Origin: Karalla daura
Taxonomy: Eukaryota > Chordata > Actinopteri > Chaetodontiformes > Leiognathidae
DNA length: 64,000 nucleotides
Assembly: GCA_029224185.1 (NCBI GenBank)
Contig: CM055206.1
Span: 13,287,346-13,351,345 of the forward strand
Direction: 5' to 3'
The notes under the pieces were generated by a model. It had not been told where the DNA came from and searched no databases. It saw only the letters and a list, made by a program, of their open reading frames with translations. This document shows positions 22,298 through 36,287 of this stretch, in pieces. Numbering within the stretch: the first letter of the stretch is position 1; every line of letters starts with the position of its first letter. The position numbers were made by a program, and so were the translations under genes.

Positions 22298-24601
22298 ACA
22301 CACAGAGGAGGGTAAGGGCTGTCCCCGGGTTATCAGAGATCTTAATCAGAGGTTTTTAGAGCGCTGTTTGACTGTGTGTCTATGTGTGTGTGTGTGCTCA
22401 TTTGTATGTTTGTGTGCCTGTTTAAAAAGGCACTTAGTCAGGGAGTTCCCTGTATGTAATGAAGTACAGGGGCCAGGCTGATGCATTAACACACTTAACC
22501 CAACTCTTCCACCCGGCCTCAGCTCCTCGGTCGAAAGCCCCCCCTCTGCCATCTGTAAACAGGCCGCATAAATTATTTTAAAGTAGAGTACGAGAGGAAT
22601 CGAGAGTTATTTGATGGGGAAATTACCGAGCAAAAGCTTTTTGGTGGTCTTTCACACCAGTTGGTGAACAGGGTTCCTGGTCTCTTGAAATCATTTTTCA
22701 GGACTTTTCTGAATTCTTGTTTTAATTCTCTCCTGCCCCCCAAAAAAATGACTTAAAGGATAACTTTAAAACAATTTAAGACTCTGAATAAACCATTAAA
22801 AGGTCACATTTTTCCAGAACACTTTAGCTTTCTGCCTACTGTTCACTGCCTGAAAAAAATTTCTGGATTTCCAGGATTTGTGGGAAGCCAGAGCCAAAAT
22901 TTTGGGTGAAGAACAAACAATCATGGGGAATCCCCATTACAGCCATGCTGTAGGTGCTTCACATGAGGAAACTGAGGCTAAAACAGGAATCCTCAGGTCA
23001 GTGATGAATAAGATGAACCGAGGCCACCAAATGGAATATGGAAAAGACCATTAGTCAAGAGGTGATGGTGAGGAGATGGTATCCGTTTCTGGTTAATAAT
23101 AGAAGCATCACGCCGGAACAGTGGTATTAGAGAGACTAAAAGTCCATGCGGTTGATTTTAAACAGTGTGTGGATGGAGCATAGGTGTTTAAAAAACATAG
23201 CACAGAGGAGTGATGAGGAGTGACGTGGATGGGACAGAGCTGTAGGTCCGTGAGTAACCGGCCGAACAATTTCCGTTTTGACAGATTTGATGATTTTAAA
23301 ATAAATCTGAGTGGCACAACTTTCTTGTGTTTCACTTGTACACTGGTCAAAGCTCTTCCCGAGGAGCATGTGTTTGTGACAAGCCGAGCAGAAATTAGGC
23401 TTGATATTCTCATTTTTTGACATTGAGTGTTTTTTATGTTCGAGCCGCGTCGTTTTCCTGCAGTGTCAGCTCCGCACGGAATCATTTAATCACGGAGACA
23501 CACTTTTGGCTCTTTGACAACCATGTTATAACACTGCCAGCGGCGGCTGAGGACATAGCTCGACTCGAACTCGAAGCTTAGTCTAATCTTAGCATAAATG
23601 GATTGGAGCTTGGAGGTGCTGACAGTACAGTAGGTGCGGGGCGCCCTGTGAAAGCCTGTTAATTTGGGTATGGAAGTTAGGTAACTGGCCTTTGCGAGTG
23701 GGATGCCTGCAGAGTAAAAATACCAAATTATCCAAAAATTACTATGTTACATCACAGACTCTGCACTGCCCTGCACTATGCACCACCGTGCTCTTTGAGT
23801 GTGTGTGTGACCGCCTCATTTAAACCAGATTAGGAGGTCGAAGGTTTGCTTTGCCCTGCCACACATACCCTGCTGAGGGCTCTTTGGGGGCGAGGTTTGC
23901 CCAAACATGGTCAAAAAAACTGATGCGGATACCCATACACACATAGGACATATTGTGGTCAACCTATGTGAAAGTGTCTAGGATGCTTTAGCTTTTACTT
24001 TGGAAAGGATTCAGTTTTTCCTTAAAGTTCAATTGTGTAGGCAAGTTCAAGTCGAATGAATATAAACTTAATAACAAGCTCAAATTCTGAAGAGGATTGT
24101 TATATTTGAAGATGCACGACTTCCACCTGTCTATCTCAGAGGAGAGATAAGATGAGACAGGAAACGGGATCCTGAGAGTGTGAGACAAGGAGAAGTGTTC
24201 AGGAGGAGGAAGATGATGGGGAGGGAGCCGGGGGGTTGCACCAATACATGGGATTTCTCTCATTGCCCAAATAAGTACCTATTAAAAGAGAATTTGTGCC
24301 CTGCTGAGCTACCGATAAGGCAGCCAGGAAAAAGGAGCGGTGGAAATAGAACATGTCCATATAGAGAGGGGAGCCGTGGAGAGAGGAGCAGGACGGGGGC
24401 AGGGGTTAAATGCTTCACCAGAATGTGTGCTTTCCACTGGCACCAACCCAGCGAAAAGAGTCCCCGGGTCCCTGCTGATTGACAGGGCTCGAGGGCCTAT
24501 ACAGCGAAGCGTGATTGAGCCCAGACAGCTGAACTATCGCCAGAGAAATTACAGCTTTTAAATCAGTTCCACGTTCAAGTGCCGTGTTTACCCGCCCTTG
24601 T

Positions 24602-24701
24602 NNNNNNNNNNNNNNNNNNNNNNNNNNNNNNNNNNNNNNNNNNNNNNNNNNNNNNNNNNNNNNNNNNNNNNNNNNNNNNNNNNNNNNNNNNNNNNNNNNN
24701 N
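24602..24701. other. Assembly gap of exactly 100 N
   Basis: One hundred Ns, the conventional unknown-size scaffold gap. It lies precisely between the two duplicated blocks. Confidence 1.
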
Positions 24702-27700
24702 GCCAGTGGTGGAAGGGTTGACTGGGGACACACTCGAATGGACACAAGAGAGACACTGAGGATCTGACAAGGCTGGCACAATAACCAAAAGCTCTCCTTT
24801 CTTTAATACCTGCTGCGGATTAGGCAGCCAAGGTGTCAAACATAAAAAAAAAAAACAAAAAAAAAAACCCAAGAGAGAAAATGATCCTATTTAATAAGCC
24901 CTGTTGCCTTGGTCTCAGTCCAGTGTAGCTCTCATACTCATATTTTTTATAGTTCTGTCTAGTTTGGACGGATGGAGGATGCACAGTAGGCAGGCATCTG
25001 TGACGATGGACATGGACGGTGAGGAAGGTAGTTCACGTATCAAAAAAACTGTGGATGATTTTGCAGCTGAAATAAAATGCCAAACCAAAACTGTGGAGCT
25101 GCAACAAGTGGTCAGTTTCTCAACTAATAACTGACACATCAAACCTTTTACAGCTGATGAGAAGCGAGAAGGTACGGGACGCTGTTCAAACCCCGGTCAG
25201 ACTGAGGACATTTCTAGTCCTTTTCCAGACATTTTTCCAGTCCAAAAAACACGTTTGTTTAACCCATCCGAGCCAACATTACGACGGAGCTATGAGGTTA
25301 CTCAGCTATGTGGAATGAAGAGCTCCACAGGTTTCTAAAGGCACCGCAACACCACAATGTCTCAAAGTGATGTAGAGGTTCACCACAGGTTCACTGGAGT
25401 TTCACTTTCAAACGGACCTAAACTATGATTTATGGGTTACTGGACGCAGCACAAATATTATCTATGCAATAAAAGCTGTGACATTAACATGTAATCATAA
25501 ATCAAGAGCATATTACGTTTATTGCCGTTTTTTCTCGGCTGTGGCTTCTGTTGTCATCATGTGTACGTACAGTCTGTACAACAGTGTAAAAGCTGGAACA
25601 GAGCGACCTTATGTCTAACAAAATGTATTAAAAGAATTTCAATTCTGGTTTCGCACAACTTCCAGAGCAGTTTCCCCCTTTTGCAACCTTTGTTTCTTTA
25701 CCCAGCGCCAGACCTCATAGGGAACATCTGCTCAGACTTAGAGCACAAGATAAATGTCACATATACGATGGCATTCATCACAAAACTTGACAACTACAGC
25801 AGGTGCTACTGGTTTCTCCATTTATGGCCTCACCTTATAGAATTGCCTGGTTATAGCCTCAATTTGAGAGAAAGGCTGGGTCGGGAATGATTTGCTGACT
25901 GTCTTTCTTGATCTTTTACCTTTTGTATAAAATGGCATGTCTACAGCGTACCCTTAAATTATGACTCTACATAACAGGGTGAAACCTAAGGCAGTTAAAG
26001 TAAATAAAAAGGAGAGAGTCAAACAGTCGCTTCTCTCTACATTGTCTTTGTGTGCTCTACTATACATATGCTGCTCCTCTGTTGTATGCAAATTTCAAGT
26101 ACATTAGAATTTTCCCATTTCAATGTGGGCGTGAAAAAAGTAGCTGAAGTGCTTTAGAAAGTGCTGCGGGTGAGATAGATGCGCTCTGTCATGAATTATT
26201 CCTGCCTAAAAACGCTGACTCATGAAACAGAACTAAACCTATATTAACTGCTCCTTTTTACATCCTCAAAATCTGTCTTTTCTGTCCGTGGCAACAATGA
26301 CAGCAGAACACATTGTTTAATTGCAGCTTTTACCTGTAAACTGTATTCCAGGAAACAATAAGAGGAAGTGAAAGATTACGGTTTCCCGGTTCTCAGGTTT
26401 CAGTTCTGTAACTCAAACAAAAGGTTTTATAGATTTCTGGTTAACTGCACCTACCTGCTGTTTCCTTAACAGCACTGTGCAGGTGACGCTAGGTGAGAGC
26501 CATCATCTTCAATAGCTACCAGATTGTTATCCTGCCGCACTATAAGGAGTGCAGAGTGTATTAGGAGCACTGCGGGCGTACCTGTTTATCCGTGCAGTGG
26601 TTTGGGAATGACAAACCTGGACTTCCGGGGGGTTGGAAATTACAGCGCCATGACAGATCAGACCTGACTGCTCTGTCAAAACAAGCTCTGGTTCGTCTGA
26701 ATCACGACTGAACTGCAGACCTGAGCCCTGACGTGCGGATCTGTGGAGGAGCCCAAATCCCGGTTAAACGAGTAAGAGAAGGTGAAGAAACTATGATCGC
26801 TTTTTTACTGAAAAATCACATCAAAATGACTCGGCCTTGTCACATTTTTATGTGGGACCCAGCCATTACTTCACCATTACTTCAACTGGTTTCTCCGTTT
26901 CTATGAACTTTGAAAGTAGTTTTAGCTATGTTTAAAGAGTGAGTAAGACTTTCAAATGCTGCTTAAGACCTGGCCCAAGTCAAACACACTCTAATACTAA
27001 TGTCCGGCAGGATATTAGCATGCTATTTATTCCCCCACCACCATCAGGTTTTGTAAAACCATTGAAATTGCGTATGTACATAAAGCATAATCACATTACT
27101 GTCTCCAGGCTGCATCCGGGTTTCGGATCTGAAGGCCACACGGTCTCAAGTGTCATCACATCCTGCTCTGTGTTTGTCTAGGTTATTTACCTTGTCTCGC
27201 AGCTTCAAGTGTGCAAAGTGGAGGCATGTGACACGGCACTCCCGTCCTTCCGCAAACAGAGGCCTCCAAAACTAGCGGCCAATCACAATGAAGTGCAAGA
27301 ACACTGCTAAACACAATTTGCCTTCTCATTACAAACTTACTGGCAGGACAGAGAAAGACGGTGAACGTTTCCTGTGTGGACATCTACGCCGCTTCTTAAT
27401 ATGCCTCCTCTTCAACAATATATTAATCTTCCTCTCTCACTATTAAGGTCAGAGAAGCCCTTGAGGCTGAAGCCATCTTAGGACACAAGCACACATCTAC
27501 TCACCTACATCCACTCGCTGCGACCCAAAACAAATCCGCCGCCACCGAGAGCAATTCTCTCCATGCATGTCTGAATTGTCAAAGAGCCAAAAACGTCAAC
27601 CTCAGTTTTGTTTGTTTAGCGGCTCTGACGCTTACCTTCACCGATGGACAACACAAAACTCTATAAATAAATAAATAAATCAATAAAAAATCCAGACTGG

Positions 27701-27759
27701 TTCGATACCTCAGAAGATCACACTCGGCTAGTGGCAGATTCTGCTGATCCCTTCCAGTG

Positions 27760-27965
27760 TACACACAGTGGATGAGTGGTTAGGTCTCTGTTTAGTCCCA
27801 GTCGCATTTTCCAAAAGCATGTATGTGTTAGTCGATTGGAGTCTCTAAACTGCCCCTGGGCATGAGTGAGTGTGTGTGTGTGTGTGTCCTGGGTGTATTC
27901 CTCTGCAATGAAGATAGTCCTCCTACAGCAAAACAAATAAGATAATGGCTGGATAGACTTCCAAT
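27760..27965 (+). mobile_element. SINE-like repeat copy (right duplicate)
   Basis: Counterpart of 17880-18085 in the second block, nearly identical. Confidence 0.6.
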
Positions 27966-28748
27966 GTATTACCTCTCTCCGCCAGTCTCCAAACCAGGCT
28001 GCGTACCTCGAGCGCACCGAGCCACACAGTCACTAAAAAGCAGGCTGCGAAGGTTGGAGGTAAATTCCCAGCGGGGCCACTTATTCCAACAACGTGTCTG
28101 TGGCATGTGATGCGGCTCCGACAAACCACACGACATGCACACAAGCAAGTGCCACGACAACTTTGTTGGCGAGAGCTCATCAGAGTCAACAGTCGAAGGT
28201 GTAGGTGACGCTCACTCTCACGTCTGATGGAGAATCTCCAGCCCCGTCACAGGCATAGTAACGTAACCGAGCAGACGGCTCGCCACTTTAAAAACGTCCC
28301 ACTTTGGTGCTTGCGGGAGAATCAGCGTTGTTACTGAAATATCACTTGCTTCATGACTCATTGCTAAAACAATTAGGTCCTGCTAGGCAGCATCATGGCG
28401 CAATTAAAAGCACATCTAAGGGATAACAGATCAAGCAGCGCTTTGGCAGAGGGCATGAAAAGTAGCTATGACGTATGCGGTCCCACCCTGGTGGGAGAGA
28501 GGAGGATAAAATGGATAAAAAGTGTGGAGCAAACTGATGATAATCCCAAGTGATACCAACGCTCTGCGTGTCCAGTTCGTCACTCTTAGGGGAGACCTGA
28601 CTTGTCTTCAAACACCGATGTCTGCTGAGTAAGGAGTCGAGCAGCTGTCCGTGCGAGTCTGTCTCATCGCACCTGCACACATTAGCACCGACGCTCATTG
28701 AAACGTCTGAAACATAACAACATGTCACATCGCTAACCGCGCTCTCAC

Positions 28749-28808
28749 CTGCGCCTGCCGAGAGACACAGAGCCCCCAGAGTGTGCACGCGCCTGCAGGG
28801 CTCGCACG
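28749..28808 (-). other. Candidate non-coding exon (right duplicate)
   Basis: Identical to 18869-18928, with the same splice-like borders. If the duplication is an assembly error, these are one site. Confidence 0.25.
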
Positions 28809-31800
28809 CTGAGCAGGGGGTGGGTTACAGTGAGATCACAGGGGCTGAAATGGGGAGGGAGCCAGAGGCCAGAGGGGAGCCGACTCCTGCTGTGGGTTAC
28901 AGCGAGAGACAAGGTCCGCTGCGACACCTCAGTGCTGATATGTGTGTATTAGAGAGAGAGAGAGGGGGAGAGAGAGGGAAAAGAAAAAACTGGTTTCCCT
29001 GCTCAAGTGACTAGTTGTATTTGCACAGAGAGTTATATTCTAATCTGAACCTGAATATGATGATATTCTGAATTCTAACCCAATCACGCTTAAAATAAGT
29101 ATTAAGTGGGATAAGGCAAGTGGATTATTTTCATCTTAACCGCATTATGCAGACATGTTTACACCAATCTGCGAGTACACATGTCCTGGATCATGTCCAA
29201 AACAAGATGGTGACATACAGTAGTTGGAATAGGGACGACCGGTTCAGGATCGAAAATACTTGTGAATGTGTGTGAATGGTTTAAGATACTGGTTAAGCAG
29301 GTGGGCCGTCTCGGACAGCAGTGTTTGAATGAGGCTTGAATGAGTGAATGTGACAGTTTACTGGTTATGAAAACTAGAAGTACCAGTCCATTCACCACTT
29401 ACTATAAATGTGGAGGGATGTGAAAATAAAGACCCCGGATGGCCACCAGCATCAGAGTGGGAATATTTTTGAGCAGGTAACAAGTCTGAATCTACTATAA
29501 GATTCTACAGAGCAGCTGATATGTGGCCATGGTCGATCTTCTTTCAGTAAGGAAAGCCATGTGGCAACAATCCTGCTAATCTCTCAAGCATGTATACAAG
29601 GCATATGAATGGGTTATTCTATAAGTGCCATAATTCAATTACTGTCATATTTAGACTGAAGTCATTATTTGGATTATCGCTGTCCATGGCCACTGATTCA
29701 AGACTGAAGACAGACTCAAACATTGTCTTTTTTCTTCTCTTTTTTAATTGCATTAACTGTTGCCCGAATCTGATTAAACTCTGCCCTCTCGGATGGAATC
29801 CAGTTAGCATAAGGGTCATGTTTGCCGACACTTTACTGCACATGTCAGTCACCACTCGAGATGCAATACACAGGCCGATAACATGAAATATGCTGTTGTT
29901 TACACTGGGCGAAAGTAGTCCTCAATTAAATGGAAGCGCTTACTGGACCAAGGAGCAGTGTTTTTATAGCACCATGAGGGACCTCTGCTCTCTGAGCAAA
30001 CAGCGCATATGGTAGTGAAATCAATTTTACAAGTGGCTGCCTTTGTTTTTGCATTTCATTTAGTCACTTAACAGCAGAGGAGATGGTGATCGCGTAGTAA
30101 AAGTGTAAGTGCAAAGAGATTGTGGGAGCTCTCTCTCTTTCTGGATTTTTCTTTTTTTTTTTGCATACTTCTCCATCTGAACGTGCCTGCCAACATGTGG
30201 GCTGAGCGTTGCTATTCAGAACCTGGCATGCTGGGAACTTTTTTTTGTTTTTTGAGCAGTCTGACTGAGTCGACGGATGGAACGGTGAATGGAGGAGCCA
30301 GTGGAAAAGCTGAATGGCGAGACCAACCACTAATCACTACTGAAATTCCCCTTTCGCTCATTTCAATTGATCCACATTTGGGCTGCGCTTCGCTTTGCTC
30401 ACCGACTGTTGAGTGTCAGCTGAGGCGTCTCTGGCCCCTGCAGCTGTGTGTGACTTTGTGTGTCTATCCTTGCATATGTCTATGTTTGTCCATGTTTGTC
30501 TATGCGGCTCCATGTTTGTCCACGTCCACGCCTGTTTGAGCCCATGGGCTTGTCAGCCGTATGTGTTTGAATGTATGTGTTTCTTTGGTGCACTTGGCTC
30601 TTTCTGCCTGCAGAGATGTCACATGTCATTATGACATATGTCCTTGTTGGTCCACAGGTTAAAGAACTATGTCTTTTCATAAGTGGTGGGAAGATTGCAA
30701 ACACCTGACTGGAGACAGGTTGTCTGCCTGGTCCATCAGGCCTTGGGAGTAACATTCACTGATGCCATAACTGTGTTCCTTGTGCTCTAATCTCTTCCCT
30801 GGCGAACTGAAAATACATGGGATGGAGGTGATCAATAAGCCACGGTTTGAGAAAAACTTTCAGCAGATTGCAGCTCTTGCTCTCCAATCATTTTCCCATC
30901 CCATCCTTTGTGACCTTGGTGAAAGCAAAGTCTGCCCCGTCATTACTGGCGGCACCTCTTGTTCTCATAGTAATGTAGCCTCAGAGGGGCCAAGTTGCTT
31001 TTGTCCGATGGCTCATCGTAAGAGCCAGGATCCGTTGCGACCCCCGCTCATGTTTCTGCGGAGACACCCTTGAGCGAGGTGCACAACGCACAGAGGTGAA
31101 CAGCTGCACCAGTGGAGCAGGTAATTGGCTAACAGTACACAGTGTCAGCACCCGGGTGCTAATGTGTCAAACTGAGAGAAACGCTATTCCCCGTGTGGTA
31201 AAGCACGTACAGTCCACGGCCTTACACAATGGATTACAGGCTCGCATTGCATTTTGAAACTTTCATACTCGACTTGTGTGTGTCAAAGTGTGACGCTCAT
31301 GATGCAGAGCAACTGGAGAGCTGCCTGGAACTGCCAGGTCATAGAAATGAGGAAAAAAAAAAAAAGAAATGCAATATCACTTGGCTGATGTATGCTTTTC
31401 TTGGGTTGCATGCACAAAAAATCCGTAATCACCATTTGTTTCTGGTGGACGAGGAAGTATTATTTCTGTTGAAAGGAGGAATGTCTTTTTCCGAGCCAAA
31501 TGACCCTCTTCTACCCTCTTCTTTTGCCTTTTATAGTTGAGGATCACCCAGCTCACTCGCGCTCCTCGGTCGCGGGTTACATAATTGACTTGGGCCCTGG
31601 ATGGAAACTGGCTTTCAGTCACACACACACACACACACACTCGCTGTAGCACACACACACATGCAAATACAGCAACAGGAGCAGCCCCCACGCTGTCAAA
31701 GACGACGCCTGTGTCAGGTCAGATTCCGGAGCTCGTCCCTGCTGAACAGCAGATGTCGATGTAAATTAGTTCCTAAAACACACAGCCATACCGGGGCACA

Positions 31801-31952
31801 CACAGCCGCAAAGTGAAAAAGTTCTATATATAGTCATCCTCGGCTACTCTGTGCCAAATTGAGTTACACAAAGAATTTAACACATGGCCTAATGGATGGA
31901 GCATCCACCTAATAAATTATGGCCTCAAGCCTTTGCCGACTTGTGGATATTA

Positions 31953-31974
31953 GTGTGTGTGTGTGTGTGTGTGT
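31953..31974 (+). repeat. (GT)11 microsatellite (right duplicate)
   Basis: Counterpart of 22109-22170, shorter by 20 units. Confidence 0.97.
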
Positions 31975-32057
31975 TTGTGTGGGAGTCTGCTGACCCGAGG
32001 GCCAAAGACTACCCTCGCTGAGGGAAAACACAGAGGAACAAGGGCAAGCTAGGGAAG

Positions 32058-32101
<44 letters not shown>

Positions 32102-34504
32102 ACAGAGGAGGGTAAGGGCTGTCCCCGGGTTATCAGAGATCTTAATCAGAGGTTTTTAGAGCGCTGTTTGACTGTGTGTCTATGTGTGTGTGTGTGTGCT
32201 CATTTGTGTGTTTGTGTGCCTGTTTAAAAAGGCACTTAGTCAGGGAGTTCCCTGTATGTAATGAAGTACAGGGGCCAGGCTGATGCATTAACACACTTAA
32301 CCCAACTCTTCCACCCGGCCTCAGCTCCTCGGTCGAAAGCCCCCCCTCTGCCATCTGTAAACAGGCCGCATAAATTATTTTAAAGTAGAGTACGAGAGGA
32401 ATCGAGAGTTATTTGATGGGGAAATTACCGAGCAAAAGCTTTTTGGTGGTCTTTCACACCAGTTGGTGAACAGGGTTCCTGGTCTCTTGAAATCATTTTT
32501 CAGGACTTTTCTGAATTCTTGTTTTAATTCTCTCCTGCCCCCCAAAAAAATGACTTAAAGGATAACTTTAAAACAATTTAAGACTCTGAATAAACCATTA
32601 AAAGGTCACATTTTTCCAGAACACTTTAGCTTTCTGCCTACTGTTCACTGCCTGAAAAAAATTTCTGGATTTCCAGGATTTGTGGGAAGCCAGAGCCAAA
32701 ATTTTGGGTGAAGAACAAACAATCATGGGGAATCCCCATTACAGCCATGCTGTAGGTGCTTCACATGAGGAAACTGAGGCTAAAACAGGAATCCTCAGGT
32801 CAGTGATGAATAAGATGAACCGAGGCCACCAAATGGAATATGGAAAAGACCATTAGTCAAGAGGTGATGGTGAGGAGATGGTATCCGTTTCTGGTTAATA
32901 ATAGAAGCATCACGCCGGAACAGTGGTATTAGAGAGACTAAAAGTCCATGCGGTTGATTTTAAACAGTGTGTGGATGGAGCATAGGTGTTTAAAAACATA
33001 GCACAGAGGAGTGATGAGGAGTGACGTGGATGGGACAGAGCTGTAGGTCCGTGAGTAACCGGCCGAACAATTTCCGTTTTGACAGATTTGATGATTTTAA
33101 AATATATCTGAGTGGCACAACTTTCTTGTGTTTCACTTGTACACTGGTCAAAGCTCTTCCCGAGGAGCATGTGTTTGTGACAAGCCGAGCAGAAATTAGG
33201 CTTGATATTCTCATTTTTTGACATTGAGTGTTTTTTATGTTCGAGCCGCGTCGTTTTCCTGCAGTGTCAGCTCCGCACGGAATCATTTAATCACGGAGAC
33301 ACACTTTTGGCTCTTTGACAACCATGTTATAACACTGCCAGCGGCGGCTGAGGACATAGCTCGACTCGAACTCGAAGCTTAGTCTAATCTTAGCATAAAT
33401 GGATTGGAGCTTGGAGGTGCTGACAGTACAGTAGGTGCGGGGCGCCCTGTGAAAGCCTGTTAATTTGGGTATGGAAGTTAGGTAACTGGCCTTTGCGAGT
33501 GGGATGCCTGCAGAGTAAAAATACCAAATTATCCAAAAATTACTATGTTACATCACAGACTCTGCACTGCCCTGCACTATGCACCACCGTGCTCTTTGAG
33601 TGTGTGTGTGACCGCCTCATTTAAACCAGATTAGGAGGTCGAAGGTTTGCTTTGCCCTGCCACACATACCCTGCTGAGGGCTCTTTGGGGGCGAGGTTTG
33701 CCCAAACATGGTCAAAAAAACTGATGCGGATACCCATACACACATAGGACATATTGTGGTCGACCTATGTGAAAGTGTCTAGGATGCTTTAGCTTTTACT
33801 TTGGAAAGGATTCAGTTTTTCCTTAAAGTTCAATTGTGTAGGCAAGTTCAAGTCGAATGAATATAAACTTAATAACAAGCTCAAATTCTGAAGAGGATTG
33901 TTATATTTGAAGATGCACGACTTCCACCTGTCTATCTCAGAGGAGAGATAAGATGAGACAGGAAACGGGATCCTGAGAGTGTGAGACAAGGAGAAGTGTT
34001 CAGGAGGAGGAAGATGATGGGGAGGGAGCCGGGGGGTTGCACCAATACATGGGATTTCTCTCATTGCCCAAATAAGTACCTATTAAAAGAGAATTTGTGC
34101 CCTGCTGAGCTACCGATAAGGCAGCCAGGAAAAAGGAGCGGTGGAAATAGAACATGTCCATATAGAGAGGGGAGCCGTGGAGAGAGGAGCAGGACGGGGG
34201 CAGGGGTTAAATGCTTCACCAGAATGTGTGCTTTCCACTGGCACCAACCCAGCGAAAAGAGTCCCCGGGTCCCTGCTGATTGACAGGGCTCGAGGGCCTA
34301 TACAGCGAAGCGTGATTGAGCCCAGACAGCTGAACTATCGCCAGAGAAATTACAGCTTTTAAATCAGTTCCACGTTCAAGTGCCGTGTTTACCCGCCCTT
34401 GTTTGACAGCGTTAACGACCAGGGACCGCAGACTTTTTTATCGGGTTTCAGAACCCCGGCCGGATTTAGCGTCAGGCCGGGGCAGTCACTTCTGAGTGAT
34501 GGAG

Positions 34505-34600
34505 AGAGGAGAGGAGAGGAGAGGAGAGGAGAGGAGAGGAGAGGAGAGGAGAGGAGAGGAGAGGAGAGGAGAGGAGAGGAGAGGAGAGGAGAGGAGAGGA
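34505..34600 (+). repeat. (AGGAG)n pentanucleotide array, about 19 units
   Basis: Homopurine 5-bp tandem repeat, almost perfect, 100 bp beyond the end of the right duplicated block in unique sequence. Confidence 0.96.
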
Positions 34601-36287
34601 CAGGAGGAAAACCTGTCTTGACAAACACCCCACAGATGTTGCTCCTCTCTGACACCACTGGTCTCCATAGCAACCCTGCTGGCCAGTAATAGCCTCCAGC
34701 ACGTTTGGCTGCAGTGGCGTCATGAAAACACACACACACACACACACACACTAACATCCACATCCGAGCCTCTGAATGGGATCCCAGTCTGTATTTATAA
34801 AGACAGAGGGACTCACTAGCCCACCCAGCCAATGCAACCCCCCCCTCCCCGAGATCTTAGCCAGAGAACACACACATCTAAACAGAGACCATCTACCCTC
34901 CCTCCATCCCTGATCATTAAAAGCTCTGGGCACACACACATGGACACACAGCCACTAAGACAGATCCTCAGCATCCCTTGATTCTAGTAAACAAGCCCTG
35001 TAATTGGTGATAACAGATAGCCGGGAATTAAACATTAGAGCTGGCTGGCACACACACCCGATCCCCTGGATGTGTGTGTGTGTTTGTGTGTGTGCAAAAG
35101 GCACTCACTGGAGTAAATTACAAAGCTACAATGTATTACAAAGTTATATCTCTTTGTAAAAAAATAGTGTGCAAATCATTTAGATTTCAAGCTGGACCCT
35201 ATTGTGAACAGGTGTCAGTGACACACATTAGTAAAGCAGTTCTAGATACAATAGCATTTTCCTCTATCAGAAAATACAGCAGAAATGGCGGCATTATGCA
35301 AGACAATCTTAAAAAAAAGTCAATAAATTAGGTTGTAAAAGTGGAACAAATCCTGAATAAAACCTGCTTGGGGATGTAAACATTCTTAATAAGCCCAGTT
35401 TCTTGTGCAAACTTAGAAAAATAAAAAGAATAAAGTCAATCATCCTGCCCGGATCATTATCTGATCGTTTCTCATCCCTGTCAGTTCTCCCTCACTGGAT
35501 GAAAGAAGACTCTTCTCTAACTACTCCACTCCATCCTGTCCTGAACGCAGAGTTTAGACTGGACGCACCCGCCGTATAACAAGATCAAAATCTCTCCCTG
35601 TCCAACATAAGCAGCTCTGGGTGAATCATCAAGTGCTCCCGCAGAAGACTAAAACCTGTTCCTGTTCCATTTTTATTACGTTTCGTGCGTTTTGTTTTTT
35701 TTTCAACTGAGCTGCTCTGACATACAACAGGTGCGGGGTTGCTGCGAGGCCAGCTGGCCGCTCAACGAGGCAGGGACGGCCGCGTCTCGTTTGTCCTTAT
35801 TACGAGGTGTGTCCCATCTGAAAATGGCAATTAGCGCCGCCATCTCGTCTGTCAAGCTGCGGCCTCCGAAGCCGTCCAGATTGCTCAAAGTAGGGTTTAT
35901 ATGGTGCCAGGGAATAATAGAGACACACTCAACTCAAAAGCAGCCTTAATAAAAAGGTATGCATCTATGAGGTTATTCATGTTTAATCGAGAGTTTAGTG
36001 CAGAATAGCTCCCCTATAAAGTGTCCTGACGTAATGTAGTCATGGGTGGGCACTCGAAATTAAGTTGAAGTGAAATGAGTCTGCACGTACACACTTTAAA
36101 CGCTGATCGACTCAGCCTGAGGGAACACCGTCTTCCATCTGCGCAAACAGGAAATTACGCTCCGTTTTGTAAAGGTGACATCAATTTAACGCTTTGATCC
36201 GGGCACGATTACGTAAAAGGTTGTACAACGACGCTGAAAAAACGACGTGCCGTATAGCATGCAGGGAGCGGGGCGTGGGGTACTTAC

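Larger units (their letters stand above)
14857..24601 (+). repeat. Left copy of a 9.7-kb duplicated block ending at the assembly gap
   Basis: The sequence from GCCAGTGGTGGAAGG to CCCGCCCTTGT recurs at 24702-34402 with only scattered substitutions and small indels. The copy ends on the last base before the N run. No recognisable protein gene is inside; it has candidate splice-flanked segment 18869-18928, a SINE-like copy at 17880-18085, (GT)31 at 22109-22170 and (GA)n at 22257-22293. A 38-bp stretch (20844-20881) is unique to this copy. Probably one haplotype of a falsely duplicated region. Confidence 0.95.
24702..34402 (+). repeat. Right copy of the 9.7-kb duplicated block
   Basis: It starts on the first base after the N run, at the same GCCAGTGGTGG that begins the match at 14857, and runs to CCCGCCCTTGT, where unique sequence resumes. 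It differs from the left copy by a 42-bp insertion (26459-26500), a (GT)11 instead of (GT)31 array (31953-31974), a shorter (AAAT)n run near 27665-27685, homopolymer lengths and sparse SNPs. Confidence 0.95.

Noticed and set aside
34399..34832. Overlapping ORFs with RRGEERRGEE or LLSSPLLSS repeats
   Set aside because: Translation of the AGGAG pentanucleotide array on either strand.
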